A stretch of 64,000 bases of DNA from Neonectria sp. B-13 (Eukaryota; Ascomycota; Sordariomycetes; Hypocreales; Nectriaceae): the NCBI GenBank assembly GCA_002682825.1, contig NOKP01000008.1:1537595-1601594 (forward strand), read 5' to 3'. The notes below the pieces were generated by a model. That model searched no databases. It was not told where the DNA came from and was given only the letters and a program-made list of their open reading frames with translations. Shown piece after piece: positions 1-10,200 of the stretch; within the stretch, counting starts at the first letter, position 1; the number at the start of each line of letters is the position of its first letter. A program made the translations under genes and the position numbers.

Positions 1-578
1 CCCGGGACCGACGATCATCCCACAGCTCGCGCCAGGATCCTCATCACAGAGGCAGCCCATGGTCTCAGGACCACTCAGCCCCGTCCACATATGGCACGTA
101 CATCTGGCCACTCGAGACTCGAGGCCAGTACGCAACCATGGACCCGACAAGATGTCGGTGCACTTGCTGTCCGCATCCCTCGAGCGTGTCGCGGAGCCCA
201 GAGGGCCCTGTCCCGGCCCGGCGTGACCCTCCCTACGAGTATGACTCGCCCCGGCCAGCTGAGACGCCGCGCCGCTCGTCGAGGCACTCCGAGGACCGGC
301 GATATCCCCGGGACGGGTTCGTCATCGACGTGGTCGACCGTTCGCATGGGTCCCTCCGTCGCCAGTACGGCGATAGATACCCCGTCACGCTCTCGTCAAC
401 GGCATCCATCGCGAGCGTGCTGGCGTTCCTGGCACCCGACGAGCGGCGCACCAAAGTCGTCGTTCACTGGAACGACGGGGAGCGCGAGCCGCTGGACGAA
501 AAGGTGACGCCGGACGAAGTCAGGCGGTTCGGGAAGTACCTCGAGGTGAAGGAGAAGAAGCGAGTTCATTGGGAGTAA
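1..578 (+). CDS. 3' end of an unrecognised protein (5' truncated by window edge)
   Basis: The frame is open from base 3 to a TAA at 576-578, so the gene probably begins before the window; an in-frame ATG at 138 would give only 146 residues. The upstream part is Ser/Pro/His/Arg-rich low complexity. The last ~85 residues look folded: an IDVVDRSHGSLRRQYG stretch, then a segment ending KVVVHWNDGERE and a charged helix (DEVRRFGKYLEVKEKK). I do not recognise the family. Base composition and codon use match neighbouring genes. No introns are evident in the visible part. That it is a real gene is likely; the start and function are unknown. Confidence 0.5.
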   Translation, partial: RDRRSSHSSRQDPHHRGSPWSQDHSAPSTYGTYIWPLETRGQYATMDPTRCRCTCCPHPSSVSRSPEGPVPARRDPPYEYDSPRPAETPRRSSRHSEDRRYPRDGFVIDVVDRSHGSLRRQYGDRYPVTLSSTASIASVLAFLAPDERRTKVVVHWNDGEREPLDEKVTPDEVRRFGKYLEVKEKKRVHWE

Positions 579-2788
579 GTGGAAGGAGGGGGGGAGAAAG
601 GGCAAGATGTGGACTGCGCCATGCCGTGGTCCAACGATGTAACCGAGGGCGTACTGGGCTGTGCCCGGTGATGCAAGTGAAGAAGGAAGGAAGGCTAGGA
701 ACGAGTAGAGCTCGGTTAGAATACGGAGTTGGGAGTTGGGAGTTGGGAGGAGAAGCAAGCAACTGAATGAGACAGTAGATACGGGTAACATGAGGAAGAG
801 GAAGCGTGGGATGTTCGGACTGAGAGAATTGAAGCATCAAAAAAGAGCATCCACAGACCACACTCCAGTGTCCACAGTCTGCCTAATCGCCCCCATCGTT
901 GGCCTCATGCTCCTCGATCCTCCCCCGCCGCCAAGGACAGGCACCACACGAGGCTGAAAAGAAGCCCTGCGCTGTCCTCTGCCGCAGCCGCGGGCAATCG
1001 ACTCACCCCTGAGCATCCCCCCTCCTCCCCCCATTGGCGGCACGTGTTCCACCGTCCCATTCAAACATGCCAGGGGTTTTGGGGGGTTGTGCCGCAGAGT
1101 GAAGACAGAAAAGCCCATGATGGAGGGCATCGGGAAGCGGGAGGCTGGCGGACAGCGGGAGGATCAGAGCAGGAGGACGGGGTCCCTTGTTCACTTGCGG
1201 AGTGAGTCAAGATGCTGTGGTGGTTGTGGATGGTGCGATGTTGGCCGGTCGTAGATCGGGCTACGGGGGCTTCGGCACCAATGTGGAGGCTATTGCCTAA
1301 AATTGACGGCGCTTGTGTGGAGTATGGACAGCTGCAAATTGCTCGCGCGAACCAGCCGAGGTGTGTATTAGACCACAGTCGGCTATAATCACTCTATTCT
1401 GGGCATTGCGACGGGAGGACAACTCATCACGACCGTGATAGCCCCCGCGGATACGCTCCATGTAACCATAGGTCATATGGCACAACTGGAGATGCCAGAT
1501 ACCATGCCCTTGTGTGTCTTGAATGACAAGCCGTGCTCCAATGTGTATCACCAACGGGACCTATCACCGCAACCAAGCCTCACTAACAAAAGCACCTCAC
1601 CTCGCGCCCAGGAACACCGAACAACCCCCCAAACAGAGCATAGCCCCCTGCTTCCCTGCCTTGAAACTTGAATCCAGTGCCAAGTTCGCCGTTGACGGGA
1701 CGGTCTAGACACCTCATCCCAGCGCCGTTCTAGGCACACCAGTGGGGAAACCCAGCGATCGGTCAATCAACCATCATGAGAAGAGGTTTTCCGTGGCCGG
1801 TACATCGGCTCCGGCGTCCGGATCAAGCGCCGGGCACCACCCAACTTGCAACCCCACGTAGGGATGGGGCATGGAGATTGTACCCGACACTATGTAGTAT
1901 CTAATTTCTGGCGTTTCTCGTCGCTCCTGCAAGTGACTCCGAGTGAGTCTTTGGCCTTGCGTCTTGGCTTGCCGTTATCTGTTTTCTTCCTAGTTGGCTA
2001 CCGTTGCTACCGTCGCTCCCGGACATCGTCGCAGCCCACACACCCTCTCGCCCGTAGCCCTTCCGTCACCGCCTACGTAACGACTCCCAAGCCCGAGCCG
2101 TTCGCGCTGCGACGCGCAATTCCCTTCGCCTGTCAGGTCAGACAAGGCGACCCCGAAACCGAATTGAGCGTCGTGATGGCGTCAACACCGGGTTTCTTAT
2201 TCACCCGCTCCCACGGGCTTGGGTCATGCAAGTCAGATAGTAAAATAAACCACGACGGTTTGCTGTCGTCACCTCTGTTTGCGAAAAATAGGTTGGGTGT
2301 AACTCCACTATGACATTTCGGGGTTCCGCTAACCGCTAACCGCTAACCAGGCGGCAGAGGGGTGTCGCGAGGAGCACCCAGAACCCCGTTGCGGCCGGGG
2401 TCAGGTGCGGAGGCCCGGCACAACACCATCAAAATTCGCGGACAATCCATGGACGGGAGCCTGGGCTGTGCGGCTCGGCACCGCACGTCCTGCGCATACC
2501 AGGTGTGGACTTGCCAATCGACCTGCGTGAATCAACGTGAATCAAAAAAAGACGATGGAGGCTTGGGTCGCTCGCAGGTCCCATGTCCGTCCTGATCGTG
2601 GATGCCTATAATATAAGAACCAACCCGCGATGACTCTCTTTTACTTCGAGGCAACCAGACCCGAATTCGACATCAAGCCTTCACTAGTGGCTTACTCTAC
2701 TTTGCTCTACTCGACCAGTCTATATGTTTAAACAAAGACCAAAAGCCCTCTACACACAGCAATAGCAAAGCAAGACTTGAGCTCTATC
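579..2788. other. intergenic region with no supportable gene
   Basis: About 2.2 kb without a credible coding region; the open frames seen are short, overlap on both strands and resemble no family. The right end is the promoter of the Zn2Cys6 gene. A small tandem repeat (three copies of CGCTAAC) lies at about 2327-2349. Confidence 0.6.
2607..2616 (+). promoter_or_regulatory. TATA-like element of the Zn2Cys6 gene
   Basis: The AT-only string TATAATATAA lies about 170 bp upstream of the ATG at 2789, followed by a pyrimidine-rich stretch. It is a plausible core promoter; this is position and sequence only. Confidence 0.4.
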
Positions 2789-3657
2789 ATGTTTGGCACT
2801 TGGAAGTACGACGCCGAAACGGACGAGGTCCAGAGCGTCCGTAATGCCTTCGACCCCGTAACGGCCCGCTCCAGCTCGCACCAGGCGTGTGACCGTTGCC
2901 ACGAAAAGAAGGTATGTCATCCATCTAGTTACTTAGCGGGAGGTGTACAAAACGCCTCGGCCTAGGCACACGAAGCCAGGCTTACACTTCTTGCATTTCC
3001 CCTTGCCCTTGACCCGGTCCTTGGCTAACACACATGAAGCTCAAATGCAGTGGAGACAAGAACGGCTGCGAACGGTGTCTCGGAAACAACCTCCGCTGCG
3101 AGTACACGCGCTCAGGGTCCAAGTCGTCGCGCAAGGGCAAGAAGAGCAGCCGCACGTCGGCCGAGGAGGAGAGCCCCGCGAGCGGATCGGGTTCCAGCTC
3201 GCGCCGCGGCGGCTCGTCGTCTAAGAGGTCTTCGGGCAAGCACAGCCACCACGGGCACTCGTCGTCGCGGGCGGCAACGTCTGGCCACGACGAGCCCGAG
3301 GGACTCCTGAGCCAGTTCGACTTCTCGTCTCTGAGTCCGGAGGACGGCTTCGACCTAGGCCTACTGTCTCCCGGGGCAGCAGACCAGGCGGGCGGTGGCT
3401 ATGGGGTCCCTACGACGTCGGCGGCAGCCTTGCAGGGCAGCTACACGCAGATGCAGATGCAACACCAGATGCAGATGCAGCAGGGTGCGTCCGACGTCAG
3501 CTACCAGTCGTGGGACGGGTACTCGGCCTACCCGCCGGGGTATGGCCAGCAACAGGGCTATCAGCCTCAGGAATGGGACGGCTATGGCGAGTACCCAGGT
3601 CAGCAGGAACAGCAACAGGACCCACGATACTGGCCATCATCTCACGGCGGCCGATGA
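2789..3657 (+). CDS. short Zn(II)2Cys6 transcription factor
   Basis: Two exons, 2789-2911 and 3040-3657; the 128-bp intron starts GTATGT and has a CTAAC branch site near its end. The protein has 246 residues. Splicing joins the two halves of a perfect binuclear zinc cluster: C34-x2-C37-x6-C44-x6-C51-x2-C54-x6-C61, with the usual basic residues (K40, K41, K43). The cluster is followed by a basic Ser/Lys linker (about 65-110) and a C-terminal half rich in Gln, Tyr, Gly and Ser, including Met-Gln repeats. There is no fungal-specific middle-homology domain and the protein is far shorter than typical regulators of this class (600-900 residues). It should be a nuclear DNA-binding protein; the targets cannot be told. 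The start is the first ATG of the frame. Confidence 0.88.
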
Positions 3658-4764
3658 TTGGAAGAGAAACATAGAGGGAGATGGACGCCAAGAGCCGGAA
3701 TCACAAAGAGACGGAATCACAATGAGAGAGAAACACAGAGTGGGGGAATCACAAAGAGGGAGAAACACAAAGAGAGAAACACACACGCAGAAAGAGAAGG
3801 GCTGAGGACGCCACTCAATCCTAACGACGAGACGCAACAATACGACGAAACGAGTCCGACGGATATTGTACAACCACACCAAAGCGATGCGATGCTTATA
3901 CGCCTTACGCTTATACCCCTTAATACGTATTTCCGCAGTTAGAACTAGATGATACTTTTTCCACTTCTGGCTATTTCGCTTACAGCTGCTTCTTCTTCCT
4001 TTTCTTGTATTTCCACACACACGCATATACACATTGGTATAGAAGGAGGAGGCTTGGGGTTGGAGATGGGCACGTTTTCCTTCTTCTTTCTTTCGACACT
4101 TACGTTGGAGGGTCGTCATTAATTGCATGCTTTTTAAAACCCCGTTGCTTTCTACCACACCCCCCCAATTGTGCGCGCCATGATTCCCCCTTTGGAATTT
4201 GTCTCGCCTTGGTTTTGTGGCAGTGTTTTTCTTTTGCCCGGTCGCAGCAGCGTATTCTACGCGCGCACGTCTTACCGCCACGCCCCCCCGCGAAAGAAAG
4301 ACGATCATCAGATAATCAGCCCTAGCGAGTTCAGGTTTTATCCATTTTGCGCAAGGGCCAAGCCTCGATCCGCAGCCGGGCGTGAATCCAGTCTCCCACC
4401 TACGCGATGGGCGAGGGCGAGGGCCGAAGGAGCGAGAGCCGGTGCTTGGTTCGGCTCCGTGGGCTCCGGTGAACGGGAGGACAATTGTCACGAGACGGGG
4501 TTGCTGCCTGGAGGCGTCTGAAGGTGGAGGTTGCAGGCGGCGCGTGTAAGTCGGCTGGTGGTACGGACTGCGACGCCGACGTGTGGTCCGTGGGACAGAC
4601 AGGCACAAGACAGGGCTGCTGAGTCAGCGCGTCAAGGGAGTCTCGACGTCATTCGCGACTCCAAATCTAGCAAATCTTGTCGCTGTGAGACGCCTTCACC
4701 CAAGCAGAACTCATAACCCAATCGCCAATTGCGCCGGCTTCAATTGAGCCACACAAGCCACGCC
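3658..4764. other. intergenic region between two + strand genes
   Basis: Apart from the purine repeat it contains nothing recognisable. A 323-codon open frame on the minus strand (3637-4608) is low-complexity translation of the repeat and flank and was not accepted as a gene. Confidence 0.5.
3690..3800 (+). repeat. imperfect purine-rich tandem repeat in 3' flank
   Basis: Degenerate repeats built from GGAATCACAAAGAG- and GAGAAACACAAAGAG-like units follow the stop codon of the Zn2Cys6 gene. They probably lie in its 3' UTR or just beyond. The repeat makes a long antisense open frame that is not a gene. Confidence 0.6.
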
Positions 4765-5328
4765 ATGGCCATCGAAGAGCCCGCTGTGCCCGTGAAGTCC
4801 ATGCTGGACCGTCTTCATGACTGGGGCAGTAAGTTGCTCTCCTCCTCCGCCTCGTCATCTGCTCTACACCACATCTAGAGTTCCCATCTCAAAGCCTCAC
4901 CACAGACGTCCCCTCGGCCTCTCATGCGCAGCTTACACCAGACTGACATTCTCCCTCTCTCAGCCGCATCCCTCCCGCCGTCCCTCCTCGCCACCCTCGT
5001 CTTCGCCCTGCACGCCCGCCCAATGCAGGCCCTCCCGCTCTTCACCTTCACGCCCGCCCTGCTCTTCTCCTCCTACCTCAACCTCTCGGGTTACCCGACC
5101 GGCAGCGCCGGTATGACCGCTGCCTGGTCCGGTCTCTACGCTCTGCTCGCCCTGCGCCGTCGTCAGCCCGTCCGCGCAAAGTTCTCCATCCGCGGCATCG
5201 TCCGGGGCACCGCCGTCGGCCTCGGCGCTGCCAACTGCATCGCCGGTGGCTGGGTCTACTTCAACGGCGATTTCGCAAAGGATGCCGAGGAGCGAGTCGA
5301 CCGCAATCGCTGGGGCAACCATGAATGA
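4765..5328 (+). CDS. small conserved-looking membrane protein
   Basis: Two exons, 4765-4828 and 4964-5328; the 135-bp intron runs from GTAAGT to CAG with a CTGAC branch site 17 bp before the acceptor. The 142-residue product starts MAIEEPAVPVKSMLDRLHDW. It then has three hydrophobic segments: LPPSLLATLVFALH (about 26-40), a segment around FTFTPALLFSSYLNL (about 48-62) and AGMTAAWSGLYALLALRR (about 69-86), with another weak one at GTAVGLGAANCIAGGWVYF (about 103-121). The tail is charged. I infer a small integral membrane protein, possibly of an organelle. I do not recognise a characterised family. The splice model is well supported because phase and hydrophobic segments join cleanly. Confidence 0.72.
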
Positions 5329-6173
5329 GCCTGAAATGCCGCTTGCTGCTGGCTTGTCGGGGCGAGGTACGCAGGGATGTTCAAATGTACGATATGGAGA
5401 ATTGTACAAAAGTAAAATTATGAGGAACGATTTGGTGCGCCCCCAGGCATCTAAGATACGAAAATCATCGGCATCTAAGACAAAGGTTCAAAACATCAGT
5501 GCCATTGCCACCAGTGCCGGGTGCTTTGACAAGTGACAGAACATGCTTGTGGGATATGGTGATGCATAGTGCCTTGCATCATTAAGTTCAGACACATGCG
5601 TAAGATAATAAAATTATAACGCATGCGCATGCAACACACAAAGCCAAAGCTCTTGGATCATTAGAGTTGACATTTCGCTAGACACATGTAGTCCACTTGT
5701 CATCTATGACCTCGTAGCCTAACGCCCGGTTTTCCAGGTATCTTGGATTCTATACTATTGTAGTACAAACGCTGTATTCAATGCCCCGAATACTTCCTGA
5801 ACACCCCAGATTGAAGATCGGGAGGACCCAGCAACTCCCACGCAAGTGCTTCGTCCCCCCTGAATAAGAAAACGCCAAATTTTGGAGACAGCCTCAGCCC
5901 TTGATGCGTCTCCAGCCCATCGAGCCCCTGCCTTGAAATGCAGGGTGCAAGTCGTCACCTCGAGTCCTCAAGCCAGTGAGGAGACTCGTCTCAATGTGGA
6001 ACCCAAATTGCCCAAATGTTCGGACCCGTCATGCAAATGCACTCTCCTCTCTTCATGCCCTTGAGAATCCGAGGTAGTTATTAACTTGTGCGGATTAGAG
6101 GATCGGCGAGTGTGTTGAGAGATGGAGTATCGTCGAGAGGGTATCACAAAAGAGGCAGCCCGGTGACGTGCCC
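5329..6173. other. intergenic region between convergent genes
   Basis: This 845-bp stretch between the 3' ends of two genes is moderately AT-rich and holds only short random open frames. Nothing else is recognised. Confidence 0.5.
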
Positions 6174-7258
6174 TCAGAGTAGATGATCTGCTTCTTTTGC
6201 CGTGAGACACATTTGTGATCCTGACACCATCCAAAGGACTAGGACGAGGAACGAGAACAGGAGGGCCCGAAAAAAGGTTCGCACGTGAACGGGGCTGTGC
6301 ACCATGTGGTCTTCCTTTGAGAGCCGAAGGGTGGAAATCTGGAAAGCACTGATGTAGTCCAGATCACACTCTCGAGCCTTGGGCTCAGCGTAAGTCTTGT
6401 ACTCGTCCAGTGCGTTGGATGTTTCCCAGCCAGCGACCTTTCGAACGATGCCCACAACACATCCCGTGCGGTGCTTGCCATGGTTGCAGTGCAGCATGAG
6501 GGGATAGTTGTCCTTGTTCAGGACGACGCTGAGAATGGACTTCATTGTCTTGAAGGGGATGGCCTCTTTCTTGGTACCCTTCATGTTGATGACGACCTGT
6601 CGAATGCCCTCGCTGGCGAGGAAGGCCTCCAACTCGTGATCACGGTCGTCCTTTTTCACCAGTGTCCTGTAATGTGTTAGCGTTGGGTCTTGCGTTAGAG
6701 GCTTTGAGCAGAGCAATCCAAGACTTACACTACGGTTTTCAGTTTCAGGCCGTTGATGTACTCGAAATCAGAGGGTTTGGGATAGCTGCTTCGATAGACA
6801 CCAGGAAACACGACGCCAAAGTTGAGGGGCCGGCCATTGAGCGGTGCGGCAGGATGTTCCGAAGCCTCCGACAGGGAAGAGGCCGAAGAGGCCGAAGAGG
6901 AAGCGGTCATGGCTGAAGCAATGTTAGTACACCGTCGGCTCGCCGATTTCCTTCAGGGGAGCTTACCAATCGACTCGAAGGCTCTTGTCGTCAAAGTCTC
7001 ACTGGCGTTGACTGTAGAGGTGCTCTGAGACCGAACAATGGTCGTAGCCTCCCGAATGGAGATGCCATTCCCTTGGCCTTCTTCTGTGTCGTTTGCCGCC
7101 TGCATTATGTCCTCCTTGTTCGAGCTGCGAGAGCTGCGTCTTGATCGGAAGGGGGTGCTTGCGGGCTTCGTTTGAGGTTCTTGGCGATGCGTCGCCTCGT
7201 CCACGTAAGCGCGGGAATTGCGTTTTGAAGTCATTTCCAAGGTGGTTGTCAGATCCAT
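6174..7258 (-). CDS. siw14: SIW14-like inositol-pyrophosphate/dual-specificity phosphatase
   Basis: Three exons on the minus strand: 7258-6967, 6912-6729, 6666-6174. The introns are 54 and 62 bp; the first has a perfect TACTAAC branch site. The 322-residue protein carries the PFA-DSP phosphatase core: the PGVYRSSYP entry motif (about 134-142), then the P-loop HCNHGKHRTG with nucleophile C219 and R225, followed by DEYKTYAEPKARECD. This is the SIW14/OCA family; yeast Siw14 removes the 5-beta phosphate of inositol pyrophosphates. The N-terminal ~100 residues are Ser/Arg-rich and probably disordered. After the catalytic domain a hydrophobic stretch (FFRALLFSFLVLVLWMVSG) suggests a C-terminal membrane anchor, which yeast Siw14 lacks. 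The ATG at 7258 was chosen; the next, at 7234, is also possible. Confidence 0.88.
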
Positions 7259-10200
7259 ATGGTTAGGAGGGAGTCTTGGTTGAGCAGAGGTAGAAGGCGG
7301 AAGGCGGGGTGTTATCGATGTCGAGCCGAACAGGTAGAACCGTAGAGGTAGAACCAAAGGGTGGGATGGCAAAGGTAAAGTCTTCGGAAGTTGTCTGGGA
7401 GCAGAGATGAACTCGGAGGAGAGGGATTGGCGTCGGGTGAGGTTGAGGGTGATGAGGAAGAAGTGTCGTGGTAAAGAGGTCGTGGTGTTGGGGTTTTAGT
7501 CGAAAAAGCACCTTTTGGAGGCAAGTGCTCGCGCGACGAGGCAGAGCCTACAACGTCTTGAGATTCATCTTGGCGACAATGAGTTGGGGCAGAAACTCCA
7601 TCTTGTCTTGTGGGAAACAGGAGAGGAAGTAGTCAGAGCGTGGGGGGCGATGACAGGTCTCGGTGAGGGAGAATGGACAAGGCAAGGTAAAGGGCAGAGG
7701 GTGAGATGATGATTGAACCAGGTTCGGGGGAAGAACAAAAGATGGAGAATGACCTGTACAAAGTACGTAGCCAGCCACACCAAGGGGATGACGGGGAGAG
7801 CCAGGAGGAGATCCAGGAGTGCAGGGGTGTCGCTTGCTGGTTGCTTGGTGAGCAGGGGCTTGAACTGAACGCTTTGCGAGCTTGGTGCCGAGTCAGCGAG
7901 AAAGCGAGGGCGGAGGGGCAGGGGAAAATGAAGAAATTCGAGGCTAGACTGATCCTGGAGGAGTGGAGGACAAAAAGAAAAAGCGTCAGACTGCCAGACT
8001 GCCAACGAGGGTCTGGCAAGTCTGGGTCTGGGGTGAGAGCGGAGCAGGTACCTAGCTTGCTAGCCACAGCGCGTGGACCTGCGGGCTTGTGGGCTTTGTG
8101 GATTTTTAGCCCCCTAGCCCGGATGGAGGTGGTGATGATGGAGATGGATGAGCGGAGTGGAGTTGGAGGAAGATGACCGAGTGGACGTGGGATGATGCAA
8201 ATGGGCCAAGCTGGATTGGGTTTGGGAGGTGGTCCACTTCATCCAGTGCACTGAGAGCCGCAGAAACCTACCCGAGTACCTGAGCCACCGCTGGAAGGCC
8301 ACCTGGACAATCACCCGGAAGTACACTTCTCACAGAGGGCCACGGCGGTTAGACCTCTGACGCACCCCCCCGCCGCTAAAACCCGGGCTGCTGCCGGTCA
8401 CTTCTGCTAGCGCCGCAAGGGCTAGCACCCACTGTGGACTTGGCACGGCACGGTTCAGCGTGAGTGTGAGGTGAGTGAGGCTGCACACGCCAGATCCTTC
8501 CACTTCCAATGGATGCTTTTGCCACTGGTTGGACGTCAAACGCTGATCTTTAGGGTTGATCGCTTTCCGAGCCCTGGAGGACCCTGAAGTCAGGTCCGGT
8601 GCTTTGAATCCGTACACGCGTACTATGTAACGGGGAAACCCTGAGACACCCTGGAGATCAAGATCATCACAGAGGACCAGGCAACTGCCTGGCAACCGGA
8701 CAAAAAATAGAAAACCCAAAACCCATTGATTACCTTTTGACTTTCTCTCAAGGTCAAGGTAGTCTATTGTCCAAAGCCACCACCCAAGTCCGCTGCTTCG
8801 GAGGGGGGGCCGTTGCACCTTCGATCAAACTTACCAGAAACTCGACCAAACCCAGCCGGACTCGACCTAGCCTTTTCTCTTCTGCATACATCTGCGCACA
8901 CAGAACATCCGCTGCTTGACCTTGTACTGGACTGGATGTACCTCCTCTGATGATGCCTGGAAAAGCTGCCATGCGTGGCACCGAAGAAGAGGGGTAGAAA
9001 GAAACAATGCTCGCCTCGATGATTACGTACCCGTCGCCCCGATGAGGTAGAAACTGGCGTTTCGTCCCCGGATTCGATGGTTGGACTGACGATCCTAACC
9101 CCAAGACAACGCGGAGTCACTTGTCTCGCTATTCACTCGCACAGGTACAGATAGCCAGACAATCACAGCCAACACACAGCACAACACAGCCATGCGTCAC
9201 CTTTATTACTCATGCCGGCACGTATAGTCAAATCACCCTCATCTTGTTGGCCCCGTCGGCCGGCAACTGGGGGCTTCCAATAGAGGAAAACTTCTCGCAG
9301 ACAGAACATGCAATGTCTCTCCGTCGCATGCCGGCACCCACTTTCTCCAGACAGGGAGCTGCCCTGGCTGTCTTCCCACGCCGAGCTGGGGAAGCACCCG
9401 TGCGAGGCGGCGAATTGAGGGCAACGGATGACAGCACTTCGCATTTGCACAAGCGCACAGATTATTCCCAATGCCTCGACTTGCATTCGATGCACCGGAC
9501 GGACGCCCATGCATAAAACCACAACACAAGAGATCGTGGCCGCCTCCGTTAACCAGGACCGGAAACATCCACAAATAGTCCCGTCGAAACCAGGCCACGG
9601 CAAAAGGAGCTTGGGCTCCCGAGACCTCCGTCCGTGGCGGCGTGGACTAAGAGCTCTGGGGCGAGCCGCTAGAGGGTCCCGTATCAGGTTACACGGCAAA
9701 TCCCAGAGCGCGGTACCGAGCCCTTTGCAGTGCATTCCTTGGGAAAGCCAGGTACCGAGAAATTGGTGGCCCAGCCGATCGTCTGGCCGATTGCTCAGGG
9801 AGTGGTGTGGTGTTGTCGCTGGTGAGTGGCCGGACCACCGAGAACCAAAAGCATTCGGCGGGCCTCCGGCGCTGAAGCTAACAGAGGGGATGGATCCGTA
9901 GCGGAATCCAGACTTCACCAGACCTTCACTGGGGTCACGGCGGCGGACTCTGCTCAGGGCGCCCCCGTAAGTTATTTGTGCTAGTCTTGTCGTCATTTGG
10001 TCTCGGTGCCTCGGCCTTTCTGGTCCATGCTCTGGTCGCTGCTCTGCACTTCCTACTTAGGTAGTCTATTCGTACGTTCCTATTTCAAGTTCAGCCACCA
10101 ACCAAGGTGATGGATGGATGGTAAACGAAAGCTGGATTGCCGTGGGCAACGCCATAACCTTCAACACGGGCCTCAACAGGATAAAGCCTAACATGCAAGG

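Noticed and set aside
1846..2313. 155-codon plus-strand frame
   Set aside because: No domain, no splice partners, composition of non-coding DNA.
3637..4608. 323-codon open frame on the minus strand
   Set aside because: It translates the purine-rich repeat and flank into low-complexity Arg/Lys/Ser sequence, overlaps the end of the Zn2Cys6 gene and shows no domain.
7565..8067. Overlapping minus-strand frames of about 145 codons upstream of the phosphatase gene
   Set aside because: Composition is Pro/Leu/Ser-rich in two frames at once; more likely 5' UTR or promoter.
9163..9996. 277-codon open frame on the minus strand
   Set aside because: No recognisable domain, Arg/Gly/Pro/Cys-rich chance composition, and opposed by a 157-codon frame on the other strand.
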